Positions 1 to 7,899 of a stretch of DNA of 64,000 nucleotides are shown here, one piece after another; the stretch's first letter is position 1, and each line of letters opens with the position of its first letter. The DNA is from Anaerosporobacter faecicola. Its GTDB lineage: Bacteria; Bacillota; Clostridia; Lachnospirales; Lachnospiraceae. The notes below the pieces were generated by a model. It did no database searches, was not told the origin of the DNA, and saw only the letters and a program-made list of their open reading frames with translations. The stretch spans positions 186,001-250,000 of the forward strand of contig NZ_JAAQRO010000030.1 in the NCBI RefSeq assembly GCF_012070565.1, in the 5' to 3' direction. The position numbers and the translations under genes were made by a program.

Positions 1-1
1 A

Positions 2-379
2 AAAGATTTGGAATCTGGATGTGTGAAAGAGCAGGAAAGTATACAAAAGGTTGAGTTGTTCTGGAACCAGATTATGATGGAACATGCACTTTTTATTCGA
101 GGATTACTAGACCCAACCGAGAATGAACTGATTGGTACCGCAGATGATTTTGCTAGTGAGTATGCTAGATTAATAATGGATGCTAGGAATATGAATCAAA
201 GAACAATTGATTCCGTAACGAATGCAATTAAAGAAGAGACCGTAAAATACCGTGATTTTAAAGAAGCTGGTACGAAAGGAATTAATGAATGTAAGATTCG
301 CTCCCTAATTGTGCCATTGTTGGCGGATCACGTGCTTAGAGAAGCAAACCATTATTTAAGATTGTTATCACATGAATAA
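2..379 (+). CDS. DUF2935 family protein, C-terminal part (gene starts before the window)
   Basis: The frame is open from the first bases, so only about the last 125 codons are present and no true start can be assigned. The stretch FWNQIMMEHALFIRGLLDP, followed by conserved Glu/His positions, resembles the second half of DUF2935 proteins. Those are roughly 270-residue, mostly helical Clostridia/Bacilli proteins built of two similar halves that carry E/H residues likely to bind metal. Their function is not established. The gene ends at TAA 377-379 and is followed by a terminator. Family assignment is by recognition of the motif, and the N-terminal half cannot be seen. Confidence 0.75.
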   Translation, partial: KDLESGCVKEQESIQKVELFWNQIMMEHALFIRGLLDPTENELIGTADDFASEYARLIMDARNMNQRTIDSVTNAIKEETVKYRDFKEAGTKGINECKIRSLIVPLLADHVLREANHYLRLLSHE

Positions 380-446
380 TAGGAAGATATATGAGAATAG
401 AATGATTAGTTGGAAAAGGAATGAATTAGGTATAACAAGAAACGAA

Positions 447-474
447 GGGGCTGTAAAAAACAGTCCCTTTTCCT
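447..474 (+). terminator. Rho-independent terminator after the DUF2935 gene
   Basis: GGGGCTG (447-453) pairs with CAGTCCC (461-467), with one G-T wobble, over a TAAAAAA loop, and is followed by TTTTCC. It lies 68 bases past the stop codon. Confidence 0.7.
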
Positions 475-504
475 TTGCTCAGCCATGAATAAACAGTAGT
501 AATC

Positions 505-1029
505 TTATCGCATGATAACAATCTTTCCAGTCCAACATTTAACAACCTTTACCGGATCCTTTACTTTCAGATGTTTATAGTGGTGCCCTGGAACAATCGT
601 GCTTATTCTCACATGCATCAGACTTTTGTGTATATCCTCAAAATAAACGTTATAGTTGTAACCTCTATATTGTCCTGCACGTTCTGCGTTCTTAGCCGAG
701 ATACGCCCATATCGGATCCCTTTCGGTTTACCTGCATAATAGATCCACCATGGAGCAGATGCTAGAGATACATACAGAATCACCGTCGCTATCACGCATT
801 TGAAAAATGATAGTTGATACGTTGTTGCTATTTCATTTGCTAACATGAAGGATAAAGGAGAACATATTCCACCAAATAACAAACAGAATCGCATACGTCT
901 TTTACTATACAATGAAAATTGCATTCGATCTTCTTTGCTGATTTGATTAAAATCAATATCTGACACTTTTGCTTTTATATTAATCGCACCTCGATTCATT
1001 AAGTACTTCTGTAAAACACCTGCAATCAT
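505..1029 (-). CDS. Hypothetical two-helix membrane protein
   Basis: I do not recognise this 174-residue protein. Two hydrophobic segments are visible, about residues 47-67 (RFCLLFGGICSPLSFMLANE) and 75-100, separated by a short loop. The roughly 75-residue C-terminal tail is basic and rich in Tyr/His/Lys (GYNYNVYFEDIHKS, PGHHYKHLKVKD) and may sit on the cytoplasmic face. No catalytic motif is evident. No strong ribosome binding site precedes ATG 1027-1029, and a second in-frame Met ten codons in is equally possible. The gene converges with the upstream DUF2935 terminator. Real coding is likely from length and amphipathic pattern, but the start is uncertain. Confidence 0.6.
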   Translation of the reverse strand: MIAGVLQKYLMNRGAINIKAKVSDIDFNQISKEDRMQFSLYSKRRMRFCLLFGGICSPLSFMLANEIATTYQLSFFKCVIATVILYVSLASAPWWIYYAGKPKGIRYGRISAKNAERAGQYRGYNYNVYFEDIHKSLMHVRISTIVPGHHYKHLKVKDPVKVVKCWTGKIVIMR

Positions 1030-1359
1030 TCATATAATTAGGGCAGATGTTCCATCTTAAATTTCCCTATTTATTATAGCACAGTTTCTTACAATAGTGA
1101 TACTTTCTGGCAGAAGAGCACTTTAATAATTGTGATATGGGCCTCAAATAGCAGAGCATATTAGGAGGCGCGCAGATGGATTGCGTATTAAAGAAGGAAA
1201 ATCTTAGAATTGTACGAGATATAATTTTGTGATAGGATATGACAAAAGAGAAACAATTTCAGAAATTAGATGAGATTGTAGTATTAACAAAAAAGAGAGA
1301 TTGTAACGTTGAGTAACATCTTAGAATATAAGCATTATACAAGCTAGGAGGAGGTACAT

Positions 1360-1917
1360 ATGGATTACTATCATTTAGTTACGAGAATTCCAATGGAAAA
1401 GGGGCAGATTATTGACTTTGAAAATGGGAATACAAACCGATTATATGATTTTTGGATGAAACGGGAAGCAAGGACAGAAGATGGCAAAGATATCTTTGAT
1501 GTGCTCACTGCCAATAAACTACAGGAGGAAATCGGAATTGCATATGATTACGTATTTAATCAGGCGAGAGCAGTTCGAGAAACAATTATGGAACTGGTAC
1601 GTGTTCAGTTATATCCAGAACGACCTTCTAGATTTTCCTGTCTGTATGTTAGTGAATCCTTAGAGAATATAGGAAAATGGAAAGAGAACTTTGAAAGTTA
1701 TAATCGTGAAGTATTGCAGTTGGTAAAGCTTCGATCGAATATTGAGGCATTTACAGGAGACGCCAGTTTATTACCAGAGATCAATGGGGATAGTTTTGAT
1801 AAAAAGATACAGCAGGCAAAACGTTATTGGTCGGGTGAACGACATGGAGAATTGGAAGAAACGCTTCTTGGAGGCAGGATCGAAGTTGTAGAGATTGTTA
1901 AGGAGTATAGCAAATAA
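1360..1917 (+). CDS. DUF2441 family protein
   Basis: This 185-residue soluble protein opens with YHLVTRIPMEKGQIIDF, the typical opening of DUF2441 proteins, which are found in Firmicutes and have no known biochemical role. A central helix carrying ARAVRETIMELVRVQLYPERPSRFSCLYVS fits the conserved core in which a substrate-like pocket has been suspected. The start ATG 1360 has an excellent ribosome binding site, AGGAGGAGG at 1346-1354. It stands alone: upstream is a 330-bp gap and downstream the genes run on the other strand. The gap 1030-1359 holds only two short in-frame remnants (1176-1232 and 1239-1316). Confidence 0.75.
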   Translation: MDYYHLVTRIPMEKGQIIDFENGNTNRLYDFWMKREARTEDGKDIFDVLTANKLQEEIGIAYDYVFNQARAVRETIMELVRVQLYPERPSRFSCLYVSESLENIGKWKENFESYNREVLQLVKLRSNIEAFTGDASLLPEINGDSFDKKIQQAKRYWSGERHGELEETLLGGRIEVVEIVKEYSK

Positions 1918-2036
1918 TTTCACCTCCCCTCAAATTGATGTGACCCTAAAAGATAGACTAAATCGAACTACTTTGGGGTTCCGTACAATAGGAGGGGGGG
2001 CTGATATAGTATTGCTATTTATATATTCAACAGATT

Positions 2037-2468
2037 TTATGTTTCATCATCAAATCTACTTAACGCCTGTGTTAATTGATGTGCAGTACGCAGTTCGATA
2101 CGCCATAGAATTACTTCTAGAATGCCGTCAATCACAACAATACCAAAAAATATGGCAACGGCTTCCCTCCAATTTTTGATGACTCCCATTGCATAGGAAA
2201 AGCCAAGAATCAACGCGATCAATACACATAAGTGAATGAGTTTTTTCACAATGGTCTGACGCATCGTATATTCCTTCTTCGAATAGCCAAAGATGTCAGG
2301 TAGTATTCCAATGACGGCATAGATCAGCGGAGACAGTAATATATCATAGCCGTATTTTGCATCGGGTTCTAGTATGTTTCCTGCCAACCAGATAAACAGT
2401 ACAAGAAAGGTTACTAGCATAAAATAGGTAGGAATTACTTTTTGTAACAAATATTCTTTATACTTCAT
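2037..2468 (-). CDS. DUF3021 family membrane protein
   Basis: This 143-residue protein has four predicted membrane helices (about residues 12-32, 44-60, 76-96 and 102-122) and a short cytoplasmic tail, the usual shape of DUF3021. Such proteins are normally encoded directly after a small LytTR regulator, as here, where the start overlaps the LytTR stop by 11 bases. In comparable LytTR regulatory systems of streptococci the membrane protein holds back the DNA-binding partner, so an inhibitor/sensor role is inferred. A ribosome binding site AGGAGGA precedes ATG 2466-2468. Confidence 0.8.
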   Translation of the reverse strand: MKYKEYLLQKVIPTYFMLVTFLVLFIWLAGNILEPDAKYGYDILLSPLIYAVIGILPDIFGYSKKEYTMRQTIVKKLIHLCVLIALILGFSYAMGVIKNWREAVAIFFGIVVIDGILEVILWRIELRTAHQLTQALSRFDDET

Positions 2469-2913
2469 TTTTCTGTCCTCCTAAGAGAGTTTTTTTTAGC
2501 TGTTTTACATACTGCCTAGATACGATTAGCTGTTCTCCATTCTTCAGGTGTGCCGTAAATCTGGCATTTAAGGCAGGAGTTATAGTTTGTATTTTACGAA
2601 GATTCACTACAATCGACTTGGATATTCGAAGAAAGTATATGTCCTGGTAGCGTTCTTCCACTTCGTATAGTCTACTTCTGATCTCATACACTTGATCTTT
2701 GGTATATGCAAAGACATGCTCATCGAGTGCTTCAAAATAAAATATATCAGAGAGCAGCAGTTGTGTATACGTTCCATCAAGCATTCCCGTAATCTCGTGA
2801 CCCTTCGATTGTATAAATACAAGAATTTCGCGTACATCCTCGGTAAGTTCAACACATTCTATGGTCACTTTCTCATCTTTTTTTTCTTTTACTCTATGTA
2901 CTTCTGTCTTCAT
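2458..2913 (-). CDS. LytTR-domain transcriptional regulator
   Basis: This is a 151-residue protein without a receiver domain. The C-terminal 100 residues are a LytTR DNA-binding domain: IFYFEALDEHVFAYTKD, then YFLRISKSIVVNLRKI and ISRQYVKQLKK-like positions near the end (VSRQYVKQLKKTL). It binds DNA as paired direct repeats in this family. Translation is coupled to the DUF3021 membrane partner downstream, so the two form a LytTR/membrane-inhibitor unit. Upstream DNA around 2950-2980 has ACTAC repeated (ACTAC-CAG-ACTAC on the minus strand), which could be an autoregulatory site. Start ATG 2911-2913 follows GGGAGG at ten bases. Confidence 0.88.
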   Translation of the reverse strand: MKTEVHRVKEKKDEKVTIECVELTEDVREILVFIQSKGHEITGMLDGTYTQLLLSDIFYFEALDEHVFAYTKDQVYEIRSRLYEVEERYQDIYFLRISKSIVVNLRKIQTITPALNARFTAHLKNGEQLIVSRQYVKQLKKTLLGGQKNEV

Positions 2914-3021
2914 TTCCTACCAGCCTCCCGGATTTTCGTACTTTATGCAGGTTATATCCAGTAGTCTGGTAGTATGAAAACTTTACGAAAATATCTACGC
3001 AAAGTGCGAAGTGAAAGACAT

Positions 3022-4362
3022 TTATTTTAAGTCATACACATCTTGAATCTCCAGTACCGTATCACCCTTGATATAATAATTAAACCACTGGAGAGCAATG
3101 CTGTCAATTTGCTTGATACATTCCTTGGCATCACAGGTTCCATTCCCTAACATGTTTGCTAAGAATGGGGAGAACATTGGTAAATCAGTAAAATTCATAT
3201 GTCCAGTTCCAAGGATCGTTACTGCTTGCCCAACGGATGCAATGGAAAGGGTATGGTTATTGACATACTCATTAGCGGAATGCTGAATGGATTCGTTGTG
3301 ATCCTCTGCTCGCATATCAAGAACTGGTACAGTAAGAGGTTCATTATTATAAACCCACTCACCATTTTCATCAAGAGTTCGTTCTCCAAGATGCGTTCCA
3401 TCGAGGACAACGACAGCACCAATGTTGTCTCTTTCTCTAGCGATTTCTACAGCTGTAGCCCCACCAAGAGAATGTCCAATCAGCCCTATGCTGTCAATAT
3501 TCATATGTGCAAATGCTGCATCGGTTGTATTTTCATTTACCATCTGTTCAATGGTATCCAATACAAAGTTCATATCACCAGTACGGATGGCCATCCATTT
3601 ATCTTCCAATTTCTTTTCTTCTTCATTTTCATATAACTCATTTGTTGCATCAACTGCTTCCTGCATAAAGTTCATATTAACTAATTTTATACTTCCGTTG
3701 GTTTCTTTTGTGAAAAATGCGTGGTACGTATGGCTAATGCTACAGACAATATACCCATTGGAGGCAAGTTCTTGATACAAAGAATAATTGCTTTCAATAA
3801 AACCAAATGCTCCATGCGAGAATACGATCAATGGAAATGTTTCTTCGGTTCCAAGTTCCGTACCATCTTTGTATTGCGATGGATAATAAAATTTTACGGT
3901 TACATTTCTTCCTTCCTGTTTTTTTGAAAGTGTTTCCGTTCTACTTTCATCCGTCCAGGTATAGGTAGCTGTTTTACTTTCATATTGTCCGGTTGTTTCT
4001 AGTTGTTTATATTGTGGAAAGATAAGTAGGGGTACTACTGAAAATCCGATTAATCCAATCATTTGAATCGTATGATGAATCGTTCTACCTTTCTTATAAT
4101 CTTTTCCTTTCAAGATTCCTTTTGTGTGTTTCATTAATACGACTACCGAGTATACAGTTAGTAGTAATAACGTGAGATACAGACCTTTAACACGGAAGGT
4201 CCACTCAATAATTCCTGTTATTACTGCCAGCACTGCCACTCCGAAAGCCCCAATTCTTATTGCGGCACGTTCTATTTTGATATTCTTCTTTTGTAATATG
4301 GAATATACCATCATCCCAACCTCAACTACTACAATTAATGCGAATATAATCCAACCCATCAT
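3022..4362 (-). CDS. Membrane-anchored alpha/beta hydrolase (PAF-acetylhydrolase-like)
   Basis: The first ~120 residues hold four hydrophobic segments. The rest is an alpha/beta hydrolase resembling platelet-activating-factor acetylhydrolase type II. Visible elements, numbered from the first ATG at 4368, are the oxyanion loop SHGAFG (184-189), nucleophile motif GHSLGG (Ser300), an acidic residue in VVLDGTH or PVLDMRAED, and the catalytic His in GTGHMNF (about 390). The likely reaction is ester hydrolysis at the outer membrane face, with substrate unknown. AAAGGA lies only two bases from ATG 4368 but eight from ATG 4362, so the latter is chosen. It sits between an AraC-GyrI-like regulator and the LytTR pair on the same strand. 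Confidence 0.85.
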   Translation of the reverse strand: MMGWIIFALIVVVEVGMMVYSILQKKNIKIERAAIRIGAFGVAVLAVITGIIEWTFRVKGLYLTLLLLTVYSVVVLMKHTKGILKGKDYKKGRTIHHTIQMIGLIGFSVVPLLIFPQYKQLETTGQYESKTATYTWTDESRTETLSKKQEGRNVTVKFYYPSQYKDGTELGTEETFPLIVFSHGAFGFIESNYSLYQELASNGYIVCSISHTYHAFFTKETNGSIKLVNMNFMQEAVDATNELYENEEEKKLEDKWMAIRTGDMNFVLDTIEQMVNENTTDAAFAHMNIDSIGLIGHSLGGATAVEIARERDNIGAVVVLDGTHLGERTLDENGEWVYNNEPLTVPVLDMRAEDHNESIQHSANEYVNNHTLSIASVGQAVTILGTGHMNFTDLPMFSPFLANMLGNGTCDAKECIKQIDSIALQWFNYYIKGDTVLEIQDVYDLK

Positions 4363-4530
4363 ATACATGTTCCTTTCTTATTCTTGTCCTATGAAGCCAG
4401 GTTTTTCTTTTTCCCTGGGCTCTTGTTTTTTGTTGAATTCAGCGTACCATCTTTTTTCTTTTCGAACAATACATGGCTGGATGAGTTGCAACTTGTAGTG
4501 GATGAGATGCATTTAGATTGCTTGTTTCAT

Positions 4531-5424
4531 TTATTTTCTTACAATAGGATACCACAATTCAATGTATCCACTTTCTGGTGTACCACCATAGATTTCAAAG
4601 TTCGGTCCATCTGCTCGATTGTAATCTGCGGTAGGTAGCCATTCTGTATAGAATCTTTTTTGCAATGTAGTAAGAACAGTATGAAAATCTTCATCCCAGT
4701 GAAATGTTTCAGAAGGGAAGATCGCATATGTTTGAGCAGGTATATGAGCAATCTGATATCCCTTTGTCTTACTATCTTTGGAACAGAAGGCACAGAGCAT
4801 ATAAGCAAATGTATTGTCGTCAGTAGTCCGATAATTCTCAACACCATGAATCTTACATAAATTCTTCGCTACATAGTCAGGTAATTTACCAGAATTCGCG
4901 TATAACCGTTCATATTCCCCGTTTTGTTGACACTGTTTCCATAATTGAGCGGGGGTCAATCGACCTTCTTCATTGGTTAGGGAACAAATCGTTTCGATTC
5001 CAAAAACATCAAATGCCTCTTTTGTTTCAATTCTGTAGTTCATTTCTTGATCTCCTTTAATTGATATTTGAAAAGAAATCTTAGGATAGGCCTTTAATAT
5101 TACTCCTTCTTGCCTTGCTTCTGTAGGAGTTAACCCGTGAAGTGTTTTAAAAGCTCTTGTAAATGAAGTTGCAGAATCATATCCGTATTTGATTGCAACA
5201 TCAATAACTTTTTGATCCGTATTTTGTAATTCTAATGCTGCTTGCGTTAATCGTCTTCGTCGTATGTATTCAGCAAGTGGTATATCGGTTATGAATGAAA
5301 ACATTCGCTGAAAATTATAGGAAGAGCACCCAGCATTCATTGCAACGATATCAAAATGAATATCCTCGGTAAGATGGGTTTCGATATAATCAATTGCAGC
5401 ATTCATTTTTGTTAGCCATTCCAT
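4531..5424 (-). CDS. AraC-family regulator with GyrI-like effector-binding domain
   Basis: The 297-residue protein carries an N-terminal two-HTH AraC domain (about residues 5-105, with the signature IDVAIKYGYDSATSFTRAF), then a GyrI/Rob-type ligand-binding domain from about residue 125 (MNYRIETKEAFDVFGIE to YIELWYPIVRK). Proteins of this layout bind amphipathic or cationic small molecules and activate efflux or detoxification genes. The start ATG 5422-5424 follows AAAGGAAGGA; an upstream TTG in frame lies inside that ribosome binding site and is rejected. It is 162 bp upstream of the membrane hydrolase on the same strand, which may be its target. Two more proteins of this layout occur at 31.7 and 36.3 kb. 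Confidence 0.9.
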   Translation of the reverse strand: MEWLTKMNAAIDYIETHLTEDIHFDIVAMNAGCSSYNFQRMFSFITDIPLAEYIRRRRLTQAALELQNTDQKVIDVAIKYGYDSATSFTRAFKTLHGLTPTEARQEGVILKAYPKISFQISIKGDQEMNYRIETKEAFDVFGIETICSLTNEEGRLTPAQLWKQCQQNGEYERLYANSGKLPDYVAKNLCKIHGVENYRTTDDNTFAYMLCAFCSKDSKTKGYQIAHIPAQTYAIFPSETFHWDEDFHTVLTTLQKRFYTEWLPTADYNRADGPNFEIYGGTPESGYIELWYPIVRK

Positions 5425-5582
5425 TCTAATCCTTCCTTTCAATAAAAGAATAACAAATGATGAATTGTCAAACGCAACTTTCTGTGCACAATATGATCGT
5501 ATTGAAGGAGGTTATAGATTAAGACCATTATAAAGCACATACTCGTTCAAATCATGCAAGTGGGAATTTTATGTAACTAATA

Positions 5583-5874
5583 CAAACTTTGCAGTTCAAT
5601 TGCTGCCAAAAACCTATCATATAGAGGCGTTTTCAGCAATTAATATACCGAAACGCCTATGGAAATGTGCATATTTTTTTTATGTCGAGTTTTCTGGCTT
5701 TCATCAAAAAAGTGCAACTGTTTGACGAGCTTGCGAGGAGTTTTGCACTTTTTTGATGGCTTTTTGCTAGAAAAGTCGATATTAGAAAAATAGCACATTG
5801 GAATCGAAGTGGAGATATATTAATTGCTGAAAATGCCTTAGGATAACAGGGCAGCAATTAAACTGCGAAGTTTG
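5583..5874. repeat. 292-bp imperfect inverted repeat (MITE-like or large hairpin element)
   Basis: The 570-bp gap between the AraC gene and the next hydrolase is dominated by this palindrome. Left arm 5583-5717 and right arm 5736-5874 match with a few mismatches and small gaps. Blocks that pair exactly include TTTTCAGCAATTAATATA, AATTGCTGCC, CATCAAAAAAGTGCA and AATGTGC. The loop is about 18-30 bases. No protein frame crosses it convincingly. Its terminal sequence CAAACTTCGCA (read inward from the right end) recurs at the ends of a smaller inverted repeat at 14848-14906, which suggests a miniature mobile element family. Mobility itself is inference. Confidence 0.7.
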
Positions 5875-6053
5875 AGTAACTAAGTTTAGTTTATATGACT
5901 ATTGGTTAGAAAGCAATGAAACCCGAAACAAAATGCTTCTTTATTTACATTAAAGCATGTAAATACTATAATGAAAGAATATATGACGAATAGCGTGAAA
6001 CACATTGCACAAGCAGTATGCCAGTTTTATTGAGAAGGATGGAGCGTGAGTAT

Positions 6054-6815
6054 ATGGAAACAATGTTAATGTTACATGGAATGGGTGGTCCGAATCCATT
6101 GAATCTGCTTGAAGAAGATGTGAAGCAGTATATGGAAGTTATAAAACCAGTTATGCCTGGATTTCGTGAGGAAGACCCGATCATCGAGTATTGTGATGAG
6201 GATTATGTGGAATATATTGAAGAAATCAGAAAGAGTAAGGGGATTGAGCAGATGGTTGTTCTCGGTTATTCCATGGGTGGAAGAACGGCACTGAATTATA
6301 CGCTTACCTATCCCAATCGGGTAAAACAGCTGATTCTAGTGGATAGTGCAGGCGTTGAATATCTGTTACCCCCACTTCGTTTTTCTTGGGGAAAACCAGT
6401 ACTAAAATGGATCTTGCCAAGCCTACTGAGATTTGGTTGCATACAAGAGATGCTAGGAAAACCGGATTTTGTTAATACCAAATCTGCCATCTATCAGTTG
6501 GGGAAACAGTGGGTTGCCGATATGATGAAGTCGAAGACGATGCGAAAGAATTTCGTAGAAATATTAACATCAATAGGAAAACCGATACCGAATTTAAAAG
6601 AGCAATTGAATCAATTGCATGTCCCTGTTCTTATTCTGTGGGCGGGTGATGACAAGACCGCAAAAGTCAGTGCTGCATATTGGCTAGAGAAAGAAAGCAA
6701 GGAGAAGGAATTGTACATACTTCCAGGATATCGCCATATGGCACCGCTAGAGAAACCGGATTTCTATACCCAACATATTCGAGAATTCGTTACGCATCGT
6801 AGGGAGGGTGTATGA
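6054..6815 (+). CDS. Alpha/beta hydrolase
   Basis: This 253-residue alpha/beta hydrolase has the oxyanion motif LHGMGGP near residue 8, nucleophile elbow GYSMGG (Ser73), acid in LWAGDDKT and His in GYRHMAPLEKP. The layout matches C-C hydrolase/esterase-like monomeric enzymes of the MhpC/MenH type. The substrate is unknown. ATG 6054 is preferred because AAGGATGGAG lies nine bases upstream; the ATG at 6018 has no ribosome binding site. The stop overlaps the next gene by four bases (ATGA), so the two hydrolases are translated together. Confidence 0.85.
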   Translation: METMLMLHGMGGPNPLNLLEEDVKQYMEVIKPVMPGFREEDPIIEYCDEDYVEYIEEIRKSKGIEQMVVLGYSMGGRTALNYTLTYPNRVKQLILVDSAGVEYLLPPLRFSWGKPVLKWILPSLLRFGCIQEMLGKPDFVNTKSAIYQLGKQWVADMMKSKTMRKNFVEILTSIGKPIPNLKEQLNQLHVPVLILWAGDDKTAKVSAAYWLEKESKEKELYILPGYRHMAPLEKPDFYTQHIREFVTHRREGV

Positions 6816-7345
6816 AGAAGATTATAATTTTTTTCCCAGGCATAGGTTATGGAGTCAACTGTCCATTATTTTATTATGCAGATTTTATAGCAGAAACGAA
6901 GGGATATGAACGTTTTTCTGTTGATTATGGGAACTTACTATCCGATCAATCCAAACCATTGGAACATAGACTAGATGAATTAAGAAATTATGAATTGAAA
7001 CAGCTACGTGAGATCCCATTTAATGAATATGAAAAGATCATATTCCTATCCAAAAGTATTGGAACAGTAGAAGCTGGTTGGATTTCAAATCGTTTAAATC
7101 TTCCTGTCACTCAGGTATTTCTGACACCAATTAAGGAAACATTGCCTTATTGTACGTCAGATTGTAAAATCGTAATTGGAACAAAAGACAAGTGCTATCC
7201 AATGTATAAAGAGCATAGTGAATATAATAATGTGAATATATTGTGTGTGAACGGTGCAAACCATTTGCTTGAAATTGAAAAGGAACCCTATAAGAGTATG
7301 AATATAGTAAAACAGGTTATGGAATTTATAATGAAAAATGTTTAA
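6812..7345 (+). CDS. Small alpha/beta hydrolase-fold protein
   Basis: This 177-residue protein is coupled by a four-base overlap to the preceding hydrolase. It keeps a compact alpha/beta hydrolase pattern: KKIIIFFPGIGYG at the start, an elbow LSKSIGTVEAG with Ser near residue 90, an acidic strand VIGTKDKCYP and a late His in NGANHLLEIE. The lid region is missing, and GxSxG is reduced to SKSIG, so activity is likely but not certain. Substrate unknown. It is followed by a strong bidirectional terminator. Confidence 0.75.
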   Translation: MKKIIIFFPGIGYGVNCPLFYYADFIAETKGYERFSVDYGNLLSDQSKPLEHRLDELRNYELKQLREIPFNEYEKIIFLSKSIGTVEAGWISNRLNLPVTQVFLTPIKETLPYCTSDCKIVIGTKDKCYPMYKEHSEYNNVNILCVNGANHLLEIEKEPYKSMNIVKQVMEFIMKNV

Positions 7346-7392
7346 ACCAACAAATGTTTGCCTTTTGTATTCAGACAACATCCTTTGAGCCT

Positions 7393-7436
7393 AAAAAAGT
7401 GGCTGGCGCAAGAAGTAAAGCGCCAGCCACTTTTTT
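7393..7436. terminator. Strong bidirectional terminator
   Basis: AAAAAAGTGGCTGGCGC (7393-7409) and its exact complement (7420-7436) enclose a ten-base loop. The A/T flanks serve both the hydrolase pair on the plus strand and the peptide pair on the minus strand. Confidence 0.92.
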
Positions 7437-7450
7437 ACATATATTCAATA

Positions 7451-7513
7451 TTAGCAACCAAAACAAGCTTTAATCATTGCTAATAAATCAGAACAGTTGA
7501 AATTAAAACACAT
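7451..7513 (-). CDS. Four-cysteine micropeptide, copy 2 (20 aa)
   Basis: This very short gene encodes a 20-residue peptide beginning MCFNFNC and ending in MIKACFGC, with Cys at 2, 7, 17 and 20 and an amphipathic SDLLAMIK core. Coding is supported by a perfect AAGGAGGA ribosome binding site (7521-7528) seven bases before ATG 7511-7513. It is also supported by a near-identical paralogue 57 bp upstream that differs by one inserted Leu and silent changes, and by a dedicated promoter and terminator. No modifying enzyme, transporter or immunity gene is adjacent. I do not recognise the family. Metal binding, a disulfide-bonded signal or toxin, or a membrane-active peptide are all possible. Confidence 0.75.
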   Translation of the reverse strand: MCFNFNCSDLLAMIKACFGC

Positions 7514-7570
7514 AATATTATCCTCCTTAACGTTACATTGTGAATCGGGTTACTTGATGTTTTCTAATAA

Positions 7571-7636
7571 TTAGCAACCAAAGCAAGCTTTAATCATTGC
7601 TAATAAATCAGAACAATTTAAAAAATTAAAACACAT
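7571..7636 (-). CDS. Four-cysteine micropeptide, copy 1 (21 aa)
   Basis: This is the promoter-proximal paralogue of the 20-residue peptide. It begins MCFNFLNC and shares the C-terminal NCSDLLAMIKACFGC exactly, so the one-residue difference is an inserted Leu after residue 5. The Lys/Cys codons differ silently (TGT to TGC at Cys18), which points to selection on protein sequence rather than a recent slippage copy. AAGGAGGA (7643-7650) lies six bases before ATG 7634-7636. Both copies sit on one predicted transcript of about 280 nt from the promoter at 7681-7709 to the terminator at 7393-7436. Confidence 0.75.
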   Translation of the reverse strand: MCFNFLNCSDLLAMIKACFGC

Positions 7637-7680
7637 AGTATATCCTCCTTAACAACTTTTGTTTTCTTGGAACATTTTAA

Positions 7681-7709
7681 ATTGTAACACTTTTGTAACA
7701 ATTACGCAA
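7681..7709 (-). promoter_or_regulatory. Sigma-A promoter with phased direct repeats for the micropeptide operon
   Basis: On the minus strand TTGCGT (7709-7704), a 17-base spacer and TACAAT (7686-7681) form a good vegetative promoter. TGTTACAA occurs twice, 11 bases apart (7700-7693 and 7689-7682), the second covering the -10 box. This is the one-turn spacing seen in operators for response regulators. Confidence 0.6.
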
Positions 7710-7788
7710 TATGTAGTTAATAATTAATGACTGGAAAACATGGTATATATTGCAAGAGGTGAATTGTGTTGTTGTAAAGAAGGCAAAG

Positions 7789-7835
7789 CAAAAAGGAATA
7801 CTCCGTCATGAAGCTTGACGGAGTATTCCTTTTTG
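7789..7835. terminator. Bidirectional terminator
   Basis: AAAAAGGAATACTCCGTCA and its exact complement flank the loop TGAAGCT and are followed by T residues in both directions. It separates the MarR operon from the micropeptide promoter. Confidence 0.9.
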
Positions 7836-7899
7836 CGAGTTCGTATGTTTCCTTTTAAATCAAATTCATAATCATGTTAGAAGCTTGCTACATGATGCA

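Noticed and set aside
1176-1316. Two short in-frame peptides (18 and 25 codons), the first with an AGGAGG site
   Set aside because: They are separated by two consecutive in-frame stops and neither resembles a known protein; more likely a decayed fragment than genes.
1895-2179. 94-codon plus-strand frame
   Set aside because: It is mostly antisense to the DUF3021 membrane gene, lacks a ribosome site, and has a composition typical of antisense.
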